Shown: positions 15,552-23,678, counted from the first letter of the stretch. The stretch: DNA of 23,777 nucleotides from Gammaproteobacteria bacterium (GCA_021323555.1 JAJONP010000019.1:1-23777); one strand, 5' to 3'. Notes: generated by a model from the letters alone, not told the origin. Numbers and translations are program-made.

Positions 15552-15944
15552 TTATTTTTTCTTATTAAAGCAAAAGCTTGCTAATAAAGCCCCTGCTATC
15601 GTTGTGAAAACAATAGATTTCACAGGATTATTTTTTATATATTTTATGACATCTTCTTCCATATTCATAAATTTTTCTTCAGTGATTTTAAAAGCTTTTT
15701 CTATTTTTTCTTGGATTTTATTCTTTATATCATCTAATCCGGAATCTTCTAAAATAGATTGAATTTTTTCTTTAATTTCATCATCACTGATTTTTCCGTA
15801 GAGCTTTTTTAGTTTACCTACCAATTCTTCATACGAGCCATCGATTTGGTCAAGATCCTCGTTTGATAATTTCCATTGCTTTTTAATGCTACCCTTTAAT
15901 TCATCCCAATTTCCTTTTACAATTTCTGTTAAATTTTTATTCAT
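15552..15944 (-). CDS. CsbD domain fused to YqjD/ElaB-like membrane anchor
   Basis: Residues 1 to about 62 match the CsbD stress-protein pattern (GNWDELKGSIKKQWKLSNED, then a GSYEELVGKLKKLYG-like turn). The middle is a Lys/Glu/Ile-rich coiled-coil stretch (DDIKNKIQEKIEKAFKITEE). The end, EEDVIKYIKNNPVKSIVFTT through AGALLASFCFNKKK, matches the single C-terminal membrane anchor of YqjD/ElaB (DUF883) proteins, which tether to the inner membrane and bind ribosomes in E. coli. These are usually separate proteins. I start it at the ATG at 15944 (130 residues): AAGGGG (15953-15958) is 8 nt away, but only 2 nt from the ATG at 15950. Confidence 0.85.
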   Translation of the reverse strand: MNKNLTEIVKGNWDELKGSIKKQWKLSNEDLDQIDGSYEELVGKLKKLYGKISDDEIKEKIQSILEDSGLDDIKNKIQEKIEKAFKITEEKFMNMEEDVIKYIKNNPVKSIVFTTIAGALLASFCFNKKK

Positions 15945-16092
15945 AGTCATTGCCCCTTAAAATTAATGAATGCATTTAAAAAGAATTTTTAAAAAAATTG
16001 ATCCTTATGAAAAAACTTCCAACAAAAAGCAGAATACACTTTTTAAAAAACAAAATCTACAAATTTGTTTTAATTTCGAGATATTAATCAAA

Positions 16093-16111
16093 TAGCCTAT
16101 AAAATAGGCTA
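16093..16111. promoter_or_regulatory. Perfect palindrome in divergent stress-gene interval
   Basis: TAGCCTAT and ATAGGCTA arms of 8 bp flank a 3-nt AAA loop, about midway between the divergent CsbD-fusion and PRC-barrel genes (interval 15945-16236, very AT-rich). It is followed by aatttta. It could be an operator shared by both genes or a weak terminator; neither is proven. Confidence 0.45.
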
Positions 16112-16236
16112 ATTTTATGAATTTTCAATCGCTTGAAATAATAAGTAGAATAACGTAAACTAAAAAACGAAAAATTTATTTTTTCAAATTTAGTTTATAC
16201 ATTTATAAAATAATTAAATTTATAAGGAGAAATGAT

Positions 16237-16596
16237 ATGACTCAAGCATCCGAAATATCTTCATCTGTAGTTAAATCAAGTGAAGTAATTGGCGTAAATG
16301 TAGAAAACTCACAAAATGAAAAATTAGGAAAAATAGAAGAGCTAGTGATTGATAAGTTAAATGGAAATGTGAGATATGCCGTTCTTTCCTTTAGCGAACT
16401 TCTCGGAATAGTAAAAAAGCTATTTGCCATTCCATGGGAATTATTAGAATACGATAATAAACGCAAATGCTTTGTTATTAATGTTCCCAAAGATAAACTA
16501 AAGAATGCTAATGGCTTTGACAAAGATAATTGGCCTAACATGGCTGATGAAAAATGGAATAAAGCAGTACGTGACTATTATATTGACATCAGCTAA
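16237..16596 (+). CDS. PRC-barrel domain protein
   Basis: This predicted 119-residue soluble protein carries a PRC-barrel-type beta fold (about 10-85): EVIGVNVENSQNEKLGKIEE, then LNGNVRYAVLSFSELLG and an IPWELLEYD strand. Members of this family are often stress-linked or bind RNA or the photosynthetic centre; no specific function can be given here. AAGGAG sits 7 nt before the ATG, an unusually clear ribosome site for this window. It diverges from the CsbD-fusion gene, so shared stress control is plausible. Confidence 0.88.
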   Translation: MTQASEISSSVVKSSEVIGVNVENSQNEKLGKIEELVIDKLNGNVRYAVLSFSELLGIVKKLFAIPWELLEYDNKRKCFVINVPKDKLKNANGFDKDNWPNMADEKWNKAVRDYYIDIS

Positions 16597-16613
16597 AAAT
16601 TAAAAACCTGTGA

Positions 16614-16653
16614 CTCTGCCGTGACATTCTCTATCAAAGCATGTGCGGCAGAG
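16614..16653 (-). terminator. Hairpin between convergent genes
   Basis: Arms CTCTGCCG/CGGCAGAG with a 24-nt loop. On the minus strand it is followed after a few bases by GGTTTTTAATTTTT, so it could end the DUF1259-like transcript. The plus side lacks a T-run. Confidence 0.4.
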
Positions 16654-16663
16654 AAACATCCCT

Positions 16664-17536
16664 CTAAAAAAGTTTAAAATAATCGGAAGAAATTGCAGCT
16701 ACCAACCGTAATTTTTTAATATCTTGAAATACGCCTGCTAATGCTTCTATTTGTTCCGTTGCAATTGCTTGCGCTAACCCCCGCAGAGTTAACATCCTTG
16801 AATGCGTTTCTTTTTTCCCTACCTTCGTATTTTGTGCCGCTTTTACCAACGATAATTTTTTAATATCTTGAAAAATACTTGCTAATGCTTCTATTTGTTC
16901 CGCCGCACTTGCTTGCGCTAGCCCCCGCAAAGCAAACAATTTTAAATGCACTTCTTCGACATTTCCTATACTTCTATTTTGTATTGCTTTTATCAATGGT
17001 AATTCTTTAATACCTTGAAACACATTCGCTAATGCTTCTATTTGCTGAGCCGCACTTGCTTGCGCCAACCTCCGCAGAGTCAACATGCTTGAATGCGTTT
17101 CTTTTTTCCCCGCATTCGTATTTTGTGCCACTTTTACCAACGGTAATTTTTTAATATCTTGAAACACACTTGCTAATGCTTCTATTTGTTCTGTCGCGCT
17201 TGCTTGCGCTAATCCTCCCAGAGTGAACATTCTTAAATGTGCTTTTTCTGCATTTTCTACATTCATATTTTGTGCGGCTTTTATCAACGGTAATTTTTTA
17301 GTATCCTTAAACACATTCGCCAATGCCTCTATTTGCTCCGCCGCACTTGCTTGCGCTAGCCTTCGAAAAGTGAACATTCTTAAATGTGATCCTTCTGCAT
17401 TTTTTACCTTCACATTTTCTGCGACTTTTCCCAACGGTAATTTTTTAATGTTATGAGAAAATACATTCGCTAATGCTTCTATTTGTTCAGATGCTGTTGC
17501 CTCTGCCAACCCAAGCAAGGTAAATACTTTCAAACG
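16664..17536 (-). repeat. Six about 147-bp repeats within the DUF1259-like gene
   Basis: The coding repeats are also visible in DNA, for example the recurring aatgcttctatttgttc and cgcacttgcttgcgc blocks roughly every 145-150 bp. The last four units form a two-unit pattern marked by the KKETHS junction, implying duplication of a unit pair. Confidence 0.8.
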
Positions 17537-18568
17537 TAGCTCGCTACTTCCCTTTACATTTACATTCCATTCCGGATGCGCTTGTTCTAAAGATAATTGA
17601 AGAGATTGCGATACAGCAGGTTTCTTCGAATCATTTACAGTGGATTCGCGAGGTGACGCAGAAATAGAAGCCGCACCTTGAGCGACTAAAAAAATATCAT
17701 GTAATGCGCCTGCTAATTTTTTTATATCACCCACACCCCAAAAACTAATAGACACATAGCCTTTTACATCATCTACTACATGCTGATAAATAGCTAACAC
17801 ATAAAATTGCTCATGCCGTAATTTTAACAATACTTTTTGTAATTCAGATTCTGGTAATACCAGGCTACCCTCCATGACCGTGTCAGTATCTGAACCAGAA
17901 AAAGTCGCCCAAGAATTTTTTAGGATTTCTTTACTAACATCCTCTTGAGTCGAATTTATTTTTTCGCTAAATTCGACTCTATAAACGCCATTTTTAAATT
18001 GCGCGTGTACCCCTAAAATAGCATCAATTTTACGAGGGTTTAGCGTAGTTTCAAGCAGGTCAGAAGTACCTAATGGAAAATCATTCTCCTCGTTGGTTGT
18101 CATTTTTATTTTATCAAACAACTGCTTTACTGCTTTTGCAAGTTTAAGTTCATTACCTTCCCCTTTCAAATGCATTAGCGTCACTCTCGGGGAATCCCAA
18201 AGATAAGGATTACGAAGTCGCATCACTTGTAACCCATTCGTCAATGCAACGCTCATTACAGGGTTGACCTGATCTTGCAATAAAAGCAAATCGCCTTTTA
18301 TAGAAGTAACATCACCTGTTTTTTTAAATTCAATCCATGACACAAGCCCCATGTCAGGCGTGATTTGCATACCCCTCATAGCTACTTTTAAGTCATTGCG
18401 AGGCACAATAATTTTATAGATTTTAGTATTTGCGTTATATTCGCCTTTGTATCCTATAAGTTCTGAAATTTTTTTAATAGAAAGATCTGCGCTATCTGCT
18501 GTTTCAAGCGCGTAAGAATTGATTGAAGAAAATAATAATAAAATAATGAAAACAAAAAATTTTGCCAT
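16664..18568 (-). CDS. Secreted DUF1259-like protein with six C-terminal repeats
   Basis: A signal peptide spans about residues 1-20 (cut near SYA-LE). The first DUF1259-like domain (about 27-155) contains YKIIVPRNDLKVAM, GLVSWIEFKK and PYLWDSPRVTLMHLKG. A second related domain covers about 180-297. As I recall the family, an HNHFFWDSPR-like motif is usual; here it reads RNPYLWDSPR, so possible metal-binding His residues are missing. Residues about 345-634 are six repeats of 48-50 residues, each with LAxAxAxxQIEALAxVF and a KKLPL-like tail; QIEALA starts at 362, 412, 461, 509, 558 and 606. Repeats 3+4 and 5+6 resemble each other as pairs. AGGGA lies 8 nt before the ATG. Location is probably periplasmic or exported; function unknown. 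Confidence 0.82.
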   Translation of the reverse strand: MAKFFVFIILLLFSSINSYALETADSADLSIKKISELIGYKGEYNANTKIYKIIVPRNDLKVAMRGMQITPDMGLVSWIEFKKTGDVTSIKGDLLLLQDQVNPVMSVALTNGLQVMRLRNPYLWDSPRVTLMHLKGEGNELKLAKAVKQLFDKIKMTTNEENDFPLGTSDLLETTLNPRKIDAILGVHAQFKNGVYRVEFSEKINSTQEDVSKEILKNSWATFSGSDTDTVMEGSLVLPESELQKVLLKLRHEQFYVLAIYQHVVDDVKGYVSISFWGVGDIKKLAGALHDIFLVAQGAASISASPRESTVNDSKKPAVSQSLQLSLEQAHPEWNVNVKGSSELRLKVFTLLGLAEATASEQIEALANVFSHNIKKLPLGKVAENVKVKNAEGSHLRMFTFRRLAQASAAEQIEALANVFKDTKKLPLIKAAQNMNVENAEKAHLRMFTLGGLAQASATEQIEALASVFQDIKKLPLVKVAQNTNAGKKETHSSMLTLRRLAQASAAQQIEALANVFQGIKELPLIKAIQNRSIGNVEEVHLKLFALRGLAQASAAEQIEALASIFQDIKKLSLVKAAQNTKVGKKETHSRMLTLRGLAQAIATEQIEALAGVFQDIKKLRLVAAISSDYFKLF

Positions 18569-18661
18569 TTCGTTCGTCCCTGTCGCTCCCTACCATCCAT
18601 CGCCCCTTTCATTGTAGCTGAATCAAGCAGTTAAATGCTACCCTCCTTTTTATTCATCCCT

Positions 18662-19300
18662 TTATTCAAATAGGATCCCAATCACCATAAATTTTGGCTT
18701 ATCAATATAATCGGCGACATGATGTACTGGCGCTATTGCACTTGCCGCTGCAAGCGCTGCCCTGTCAAGCACCTCCGCTTTACTCGTTCTCAATAATTGC
18801 ACATCACTCACTTGGCCATTGGGATAGAGCAAAAAGCCAATCACAGAAGTTCCTTTGACATTCAAATCAATCGCGGATTTAGGATAAATTAAATGCGCGG
18901 TCAATGCTTTCCCTAATAACGTCAGTAATGGTTTATCTATTTTTTTATCGCCAATCAAATGAACGGGCTCTGTTTCTGGAGAGCGACTAATATTGACAGC
19001 ACTATGAGTGTTTAATAATTGCCGTATATCAACCATTACAGGTTTTTTAATGCCTAATTTTGATTGAGGTAATGCTTTCGGAGGAAGCACTTTTTCTTGC
19101 ACGCCCATCGCAGGAGCAGCCATGTCATGATAAACGTAAGAAGGAATAAATAAAGAAGGCTTCTCTTTATCATCAGGTATTTTTATCAAGGCAGGTTTCA
19201 AAGCCCATACGAATGAAACACCTGAAAATAACAAGCAATGGCAGAGTAAAACCAGCCAGAAACTATTTCGTTGGATGACTTTGGCAACTTTATTTCGCAT
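18662..19300 (-). CDS. TonB-like protein with C-terminal TonB domain
   Basis: This predicted 212-residue protein has an N-terminal membrane anchor (about 12-34, WLVLLCHCLLFSGVSFVWAL), a periplasmic linker with several Pro/Lys, and a TonB C-terminal domain from about 133 (ALTAHLIYPKSAIDLNVKGT, then GFLLYPNGQVSDVQLLRTS and LDRAALAAASA). TonB transmits inner-membrane energy to outer-membrane receptors, but no exbB or exbD is adjacent, and the linker is short with little Pro repetition. It could be a TonB-type structural protein with another task. AGGT lies just before the ATG. Confidence 0.82.
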   Translation of the reverse strand: MRNKVAKVIQRNSFWLVLLCHCLLFSGVSFVWALKPALIKIPDDKEKPSLFIPSYVYHDMAAPAMGVQEKVLPPKALPQSKLGIKKPVMVDIRQLLNTHSAVNISRSPETEPVHLIGDKKIDKPLLTLLGKALTAHLIYPKSAIDLNVKGTSVIGFLLYPNGQVSDVQLLRTSKAEVLDRAALAAASAIAPVHHVADYIDKPKFMVIGILFE

Positions 19301-19377
19301 TCACTACCTGTATGCCAGAAGAGGGTTCTCCTGTATCATACGACAACTTTATTTAAGTATATAGACAAGATATAACG

Positions 19378-20370
19378 ATGAACATGAATGAAAACACCCC
19401 CTATGCTAATTTAGAACCCGATTTGATTCTCAATGCGGTTGAAAGCATGGGTTTTCTGTGTAGTGGGAGTTTGCTTGCCTTAAATAGCTATGAAAATCGT
19501 GTCTATCAAGTGGGCATTGAAGACAGCGCGCCGATGATTGTCAAATTTTACCGCCCAAACCGTTGGAGCAATGAAGCCATTTTAGAAGAACACCAATTTG
19601 CTCTTGAATTAACTCAGCATGAAATTCCTGTGGTAGCACCTTGGGTGTCCTCTGCCGAAAAAACATTACACGAATATCAAGGCTATCGTTTTGCGCTTTT
19701 CCCACGTTGGGGCGGTCATGCGCTCGAATTAGATAGTCTTGATCAATTAGAATGGATGGGACGTTTCATTGGACGATTACACGCCGTGGGTGCCTGCAAA
19801 CCTTTTCAGCATCGTTCCTTTTTAGATATAAAAACACACGGCTACTCCTCGTATGATTTTTTAATAGAGCATCATTTTATTCCTGATACTATCAAAGACG
19901 AGTATTGTCGTATTGTTAAATCTCTGCTAAAGAAAATTGAAGAATGTTTTCAGCAGGCAGGCTCTATTAACACCATTCGTTTACATGGCGATATTCATGT
20001 AGGCAATGTGTTATGGAACGATGCAGGCCCTCATATCGTTGATTTAGACGATTGCATGATGGGCCCTGCTATTCAAGATATTTGGATGTTACTTTCAGGT
20101 GATGAAACACAAATGCGCTTGCAATTGGAATATATTCTTAGCGGTTACCGTGAATTTCATAATTTTAATCCACGCGAATTACAACTCATTGAAGCATTAC
20201 GCTCTTTGCGCATGTTGTATTATTCCGCCTGGCTTGGAAAACGCTGGGAAGATCCTGCCTTCCCGCGCAGTTTTCCGTGGTTTAATACACCTCATTATTG
20301 GGAAGAACAATTGCGGTATTTGGGGGATCAGCTTAATATTTTAAATTGTAAAAACTTAAACTCGAGTTGA
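19378..20370 (+). CDS. srkA: SrkA/YihE-type stress response kinase
   Basis: SrkA (YihE/RdoA) is a Ser/Thr kinase of the aminoglycoside-phosphotransferase-like fold that protects stressed cells in E. coli. Catalytic features are RLHGDIHVGNVLW (201-213, with D205 and N210) and the metal-binding IVDLDDCMMGP (220-230). The N-lobe block YENRVYQVGIED and VKFYRPNRWSNEAILEEHQF holds the ATP-binding Lys. Family block GRFIGRLHAVGA is present, and 330 residues is the family length. The ribosome site is weak. It diverges from the TonB-like gene, 77 bp apart, and is followed by the repeat island. Confidence 0.93.
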   Translation: MNMNENTPYANLEPDLILNAVESMGFLCSGSLLALNSYENRVYQVGIEDSAPMIVKFYRPNRWSNEAILEEHQFALELTQHEIPVVAPWVSSAEKTLHEYQGYRFALFPRWGGHALELDSLDQLEWMGRFIGRLHAVGACKPFQHRSFLDIKTHGYSSYDFLIEHHFIPDTIKDEYCRIVKSLLKKIEECFQQAGSINTIRLHGDIHVGNVLWNDAGPHIVDLDDCMMGPAIQDIWMLLSGDETQMRLQLEYILSGYREFHNFNPRELQLIEALRSLRMLYYSAWLGKRWEDPAFPRSFPWFNTPHYWEEQLRYLGDQLNILNCKNLNSS

Positions 20371-20459
20371 CAGCGAATCTAAAGTGAGATAAAAATAGCG
20401 TATAGTAGAATTTTCAAAAATACTTAGTCATTTTTTCTCCACGAAAAAAGCCGCAGCCC

Positions 20460-20555
20460 CTAAAAAATAAACCCAGCCAAATTTCTTCCTGAAAAACGCC
20501 GAAGGCCCTAAAAAATAAACTCTGCCAAATTTCCTCCTGAAAAAGGCCAAAGGCC
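20460..20555. repeat. 48-bp tandem repeat, two units
   Basis: Units 20460-20507 and 20508-20555 both start ctaaaaaataaa and end with a gcc-aaggcc type hairpin. A degenerate tail of a third unit precedes them. The interval from srkA to the transposase holds no gene I can support; a frame of 102 codons on the minus strand is made of these repeats. Confidence 0.85.
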
Positions 20556-20717
20556 TGAGAGATCGACACTTTTTTAAGAATATATTTATTTAGATTCAAT
20601 AAGTAACGCGGAGAGCCGAAGGTAAGAAAGTAGGCCGAAGGCCGTGAGAAATCAGCCCAGGCTAAGGGCACGCTTTTTGTGCCCGCAGGCCTGGGTAGAT
20701 AATCCCCCACAACTCCA
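20552..20717 (-). repeat. Dispersed REP-like repeat, copy B
   Basis: It contains the atcgacacttttttaag core, a GGCC-GAA-GGCC hairpin, then a large stem around cccaggctaagggcacg / gtgcccgcaggcctggg. Its right end forms the left arm of the 79-bp inverted repeat and supplies the bases upstream of the transposase frame, including the in-frame TAG at 20696-20698. Confidence 0.88.
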
Positions 20718-20725
20718 TTCATATT

Positions 20726-21145
20726 GTGTTTTCAACAAAACATCGCAAACCTTTTCTTTCTAATAAGGCTTTACGTGATCGTTTATACCAATATATCAAT
20801 AAAATTTCCAAAAACCATCAATGTTATCTTCTCACAGCAGGCGGCACCAGCGATCACATACACTTGTTATTGTCACTAAATAAAAAAATTGCACTTTCTA
20901 AATTAATTGAAGAAATAAAAACTTCAACTTCAAAATGGATTAAATCAACCTCTATGAATTTGGAACATTTCTATTGGCAAAATGGATATGGCGCATTTAG
21001 TGTAAGTCAATCCCGCATAGATGCGGTCATAAACTATATTAACAATCAAGAAAATCATCATAAAACATTCTCTTTCAAAGAGGAGTTAAAAAAATTATTA
21101 AGAGCTTATAAAATTAATTATGATCAGAAATATCTTTGGTCATGA
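20726..21145 (+). CDS. IS200-like/REP-associated Y1 transposase, N-terminus altered
   Basis: Y1 HUH transposases nick single-stranded DNA with one Tyr. The HUH-type motif is SDHIHLLLSL, and the Tyr region is YWQNGYGAFSVSQSRIDAVI followed by NYINNQENHH and TFSFKEELKKLL. The family ending KINYDQKYLWS is kept. Starting at GTG 20726 gives 139 residues. The frame is open only to ATA at 20699 after a TAG and reads NSIHIV before FSTKHRKPFL, whereas family members begin with about nine more residues before IHLVFSTK. The true start may have been lost to repeat copy B, leaving the gene silent, or an ATT or GTG start may be used. Confidence 0.85.
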   Translation: MFSTKHRKPFLSNKALRDRLYQYINKISKNHQCYLLTAGGTSDHIHLLLSLNKKIALSKLIEEIKTSTSKWIKSTSMNLEHFYWQNGYGAFSVSQSRIDAVINYINNQENHHKTFSFKEELKKLLRAYKINYDQKYLWS

Positions 21146-21187
21146 TCTTCCGCACCTTCGGTGTGTGAGTGGAGAGGGATTTTTTAC

Positions 21188-21313
21188 CCAGGGCTGAGGG
21201 ATCGACACTTTTTTAAGAATATATTATTTAGATTCAATAAGTGACACATAGAGCTGAAGGTAAGAAAGTAGGCCGAAGGCCGTGAGAAATCAGAGCACCG
21301 AAGGTGCGGGAGA
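21188..21313 (-). repeat. Dispersed REP-like repeat, copy C
   Basis: It is nearly identical in its core to copy A (for example tttagattcaataagtgacac and gaaggtaagaaagtaggccg) and to copy B, but ends in GCACCGAAGGTGC at 21295-21307 instead of the long stem. A matching hairpin occurs at 21153-21163 directly after the transposase stop. Confidence 0.85.
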
Positions 21314-21350
21314 TAAACTAGAAGGAAAAAATCATGGCCCTTTTCTTTAA

Positions 21351-21443
21351 AATCATCATAAAACATTATCTTTTAAAGATAAGCTAGAAAAATTATTAAC
21401 GGCTTATAAAATTAATTATGATCAGAAATATCTTTGGTCATGA
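21351..21443 (+). pseudogene. 3' fragment of a second IS200-like transposase
   Basis: It encodes the last 30 residues, NHHKTLSFKDKLEKLLTAYK followed by INYDQKYLWS, closely matching the C-terminus of the upstream transposase, with a few substitutions. No catalytic part remains. It is bounded by a perfect 20-bp inverted repeat. Confidence 0.9.
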
Positions 21444-21541
21444 TCTCCCGCACCTTCGGTGCTGGAGTTGTGGGGGATTATCTACCCAGGCCTGCGGGCA
21501 CAAAAAGCGTGCCCTTAGCCTGGGCTGATTTCTCACGGCCT
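21444..21541 (+). repeat. Dispersed REP-like repeat, copy D
   Basis: It starts with the hairpin GCACCTTCGGTGC (21450-21462), then continues as the right arm of the 79-bp inverted repeat. Beyond 21541 it turns into unrelated sequence with another gcctgcggcc-like stretch. Confidence 0.85.
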
Positions 21542-21659
21542 CCCTCACGCCTGCGGCCTTTCTCAGGTTTTCGCGATTAAAATCAATTTATTTCACACTA
21601 CACACACCCGATCTCTCATAAGGGGCCCTATAAATTGTTATATTTTTTCTACAAGGATT

Positions 21660-21835
21660 CGTATATTTTTCCTATGAAGAATAGAAAATAATTGCACAAG
21701 ATTCTATAGAACAATAAAGACGATTTACATTATGTTTTTTAAGATGTTGATTTTATTACAAAATAAACAGGTAGATATTTTTGGCTATCCACTGTCCGTA
21801 TATTTTTCCTATAAAACATCGTATATTTTTCCTAT
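21660..21835. repeat. Three 16-bp iterated motifs downstream of pmbA
   Basis: The sequence cgtatatttttcctat occurs at 21660-21675, 21797-21812 and 21820-21835, the last two 23 bp apart, and a degenerate relative (ttatattttttctac) lies near 21638. The rest of 21542-21840 is AT-rich and shows no gene. Confidence 0.8.
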
Positions 21836-21840
21836 AAAAA

Positions 21841-23196
21841 TTAATCCCCCGCCACCATCATATTTTCTAAAAGAATAGAGCCCGTTCGGATATTGCCGCG
21901 CGTATCCACATCACTACCCACTTCCACTATTTGCGAATACATATCCCGCAAATTACCCGCAATCGTTATTTCTTCAACAGGATATTGAATATCACCATTT
22001 TCCACCCAAAATCCTGCTGCGCCCCGCGAATAATCACCCGTTACCAAATTAACGCCTTGACCCATTAACTCTGTGACGAGTAATCCCGTTCCCATGGATT
22101 TCAATAATGCTGGTAAATCTTTTTTTTCTGATGGCTCGGACGTAGTGATTATTAAATTATGCGCACCATCCGCATTCCCTGTTGTTTGTAATCCTAGTTT
22201 TCGTGCCGAATAAACACCAAGGCTATAACTTTCTAAAATACCATTTTTAATAAATACATTCGGACGTGTTGCCACACCATCATCATCAAATGGCTCACTG
22301 CCGACTCCTTTTTCTAAATGCGGATGCTCGGCAATTGAAATAAAAGAAGGAAAAATAGGTTTGCCTAATTGGTCTAATAAAAAAGATGTTTTTCGATAAA
22401 GAGCGCCGCCTGAAATAGCCGACATAAAATGGCCTAATAGCCCACGCGCTTCTTCTGCCGCAAAAATAACAGGCACTCGACGTGTTGTTAAATGCCGCGC
22501 GTTTAAACGCCGCACTGTGCGTTCTGCTGCTTCTCTACCAACCGCTTCCATGGAATGAAGTAATTGTGGATCAGGCGACACTGTATAACTATAATCTCTT
22601 TGCATGGCATCATCCGCCATAGCAATCAAAACACAATTCATTTCATGACGAGTGACAGGAAAAATGCCAATAAACCCTTCTGTATTCCCATACACATTCC
22701 ATGCTTCTGTGGTTGAAACACTCGCACCATCTGACTGGGTAATACGTTTATCATAAGATAATCCAGCAGCTTCACAAGCGCGCGCAATCTCGATGGCTTG
22801 TTCGACAGTCACTGCCCAAGGATAAGATAAATTGAGTTCAGGATAATTAAATGCAAGTAAATTTTTATCAGCCAATCCTGACGAGGGATCTTCATCTGTG
22901 AAGCGAGCGATATGGCATGCAGCCTTAACAGCCGATGCAATCGCCTCAGGTCTTAAATCAGAAATACTCGCTGAACCCGACCGCTTTCCAAAATAGACTG
23001 TCAAGTCAATCATTTTATCTTTGTGATATTCAACGGATTCGACTTCTCCCTTGCGCGCTGTTACTGAAAACCCTTTATTAGCAACAATATCGACTTCAGC
23101 GCTGGTCGCGCCTTGTGCTGTCGCTTCTTGCAAAATATCCGCCGCTAATTTTTTTAAATAAGTGGCGGTAAAACCTGCTTGTGTTAATTCAGTCAT
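21841..23196 (-). CDS. pmbA: PmbA/TldE metalloprotease subunit
   Basis: PmbA (TldE) works with TldD in a zinc-dependent protease that processes small peptides such as microcins and helps degrade the CcdA antitoxin in E. coli. Family blocks are VTARKGEVESVEYHKDK, YFGKRSGSASISDL, SYPWAVTVEQAIEIA, PVIFAAEEARGLLGHFMSAI (around 243-262), GLQTTGNADGAHNL, and the C-terminal VTGDYSRGAAGFWVENGDI and PVEEITIAGNLRDM. The length of 451 residues matches E. coli (450). The ribosome site is weak. tldD is not in the window; in many genomes the partner is elsewhere. Confidence 0.95.
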   Translation of the reverse strand: MTELTQAGFTATYLKKLAADILQEATAQGATSAEVDIVANKGFSVTARKGEVESVEYHKDKMIDLTVYFGKRSGSASISDLRPEAIASAVKAACHIARFTDEDPSSGLADKNLLAFNYPELNLSYPWAVTVEQAIEIARACEAAGLSYDKRITQSDGASVSTTEAWNVYGNTEGFIGIFPVTRHEMNCVLIAMADDAMQRDYSYTVSPDPQLLHSMEAVGREAAERTVRRLNARHLTTRRVPVIFAAEEARGLLGHFMSAISGGALYRKTSFLLDQLGKPIFPSFISIAEHPHLEKGVGSEPFDDDGVATRPNVFIKNGILESYSLGVYSARKLGLQTTGNADGAHNLIITTSEPSEKKDLPALLKSMGTGLLVTELMGQGVNLVTGDYSRGAAGFWVENGDIQYPVEEITIAGNLRDMYSQIVEVGSDVDTRGNIRTGSILLENMMVAGD

Positions 23197-23284
23197 TGTT
23201 TTATTTCTCTCGTATTCATTTGGATTTTTAGATTTTTTTATAGTATCCTAATCGCCTTCATATTCCTATTGGAGAACATCAACC

Positions 23285-23524
23285 ATGAAAAAATTTATAG
23301 CCTTATTAATTAGCGCGTCCCTTATCGCAGCACCTATTGCTTTTGCGGATGACCAATCTACTACAGCAGATCAAGAGACTGCTATGCAGAAAATGTCGAG
23401 CAATGAGCAAGCTACTGCTAGCGCCCCAGCAAAGGTCAGCAAGAAAAAAGCACGTTGTCATTGCTCTAAGTGCCATCACGGCAAACACAAAAAGCATGCA
23501 AAGGATGCTGATAAAAAGATATAA
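23285..23524 (+). CDS. Small secreted Cys/His/Lys-rich protein
   Basis: This predicted 79-residue protein has a clear signal peptide (MKKFIALLISASLIAAPIAF, cut near AFA-DD). The mature part is acidic and Thr/Ser/Gln-rich, then turns basic: KKKARCHCSKCHHGKHKKH (residues 53-71). Three Cys and four His in that tail suggest metal binding, but no family is recognised. GGAGA precedes the ATG at good spacing. Its stop lies at the edge of a long inverted repeat that may also end its transcript. It diverges from pmbA by about 90 bp. Confidence 0.8.
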   Translation: MKKFIALLISASLIAAPIAFADDQSTTADQETAMQKMSSNEQATASAPAKVSKKKARCHCSKCHHGKHKKHAKDADKKI

Positions 23525-23655
23525 AATGTAGGGTGGATTAGACGCGCTTTTTGCGTCGTAATCCACCAAATCAAATCTACCTTATAGCTTTTTGATAATG
23601 CAATTTTGTTTGGTGGATTACGACGCAAAAAACGCGTCTAATCCACCCTACATTT
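23524..23655. repeat. 47-bp inverted repeat pair, each arm a hairpin
   Basis: Arms 23524-23570 and 23609-23655 are reverse complements with one mismatch and 38 bp between. Within each arm GGTGGATTA and TAATCCACC pair around GACGC/GCGTC. This resembles paired REP units (BIME-like), a form widespread in bacteria as gtagggtggatta-type repeats. Confidence 0.88.
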
Positions 23656-23678
23656 GAGCTATCCCTCTAAGAATTTAC

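Larger units (their letters stand above)
20639..21541. mobile_element. IS200-like unit bounded by perfect 79-bp inverted repeats
   Basis: Bases 20639-20717 and 21463-21541 are perfect reverse complements. Inside lie the transposase gene, a copy of the dispersed repeat (21188-21313) and a 3' transposase fragment bounded by its own perfect 20-bp inverted repeat (21294-21313 and 21444-21463) with the hairpin GCACCTTCGGTGC. REP-associated transposases act on such hairpins. True IS200 elements lack long inverted repeats, so the outer arms more likely are two oppositely oriented REP-type copies. Confidence 0.75.
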
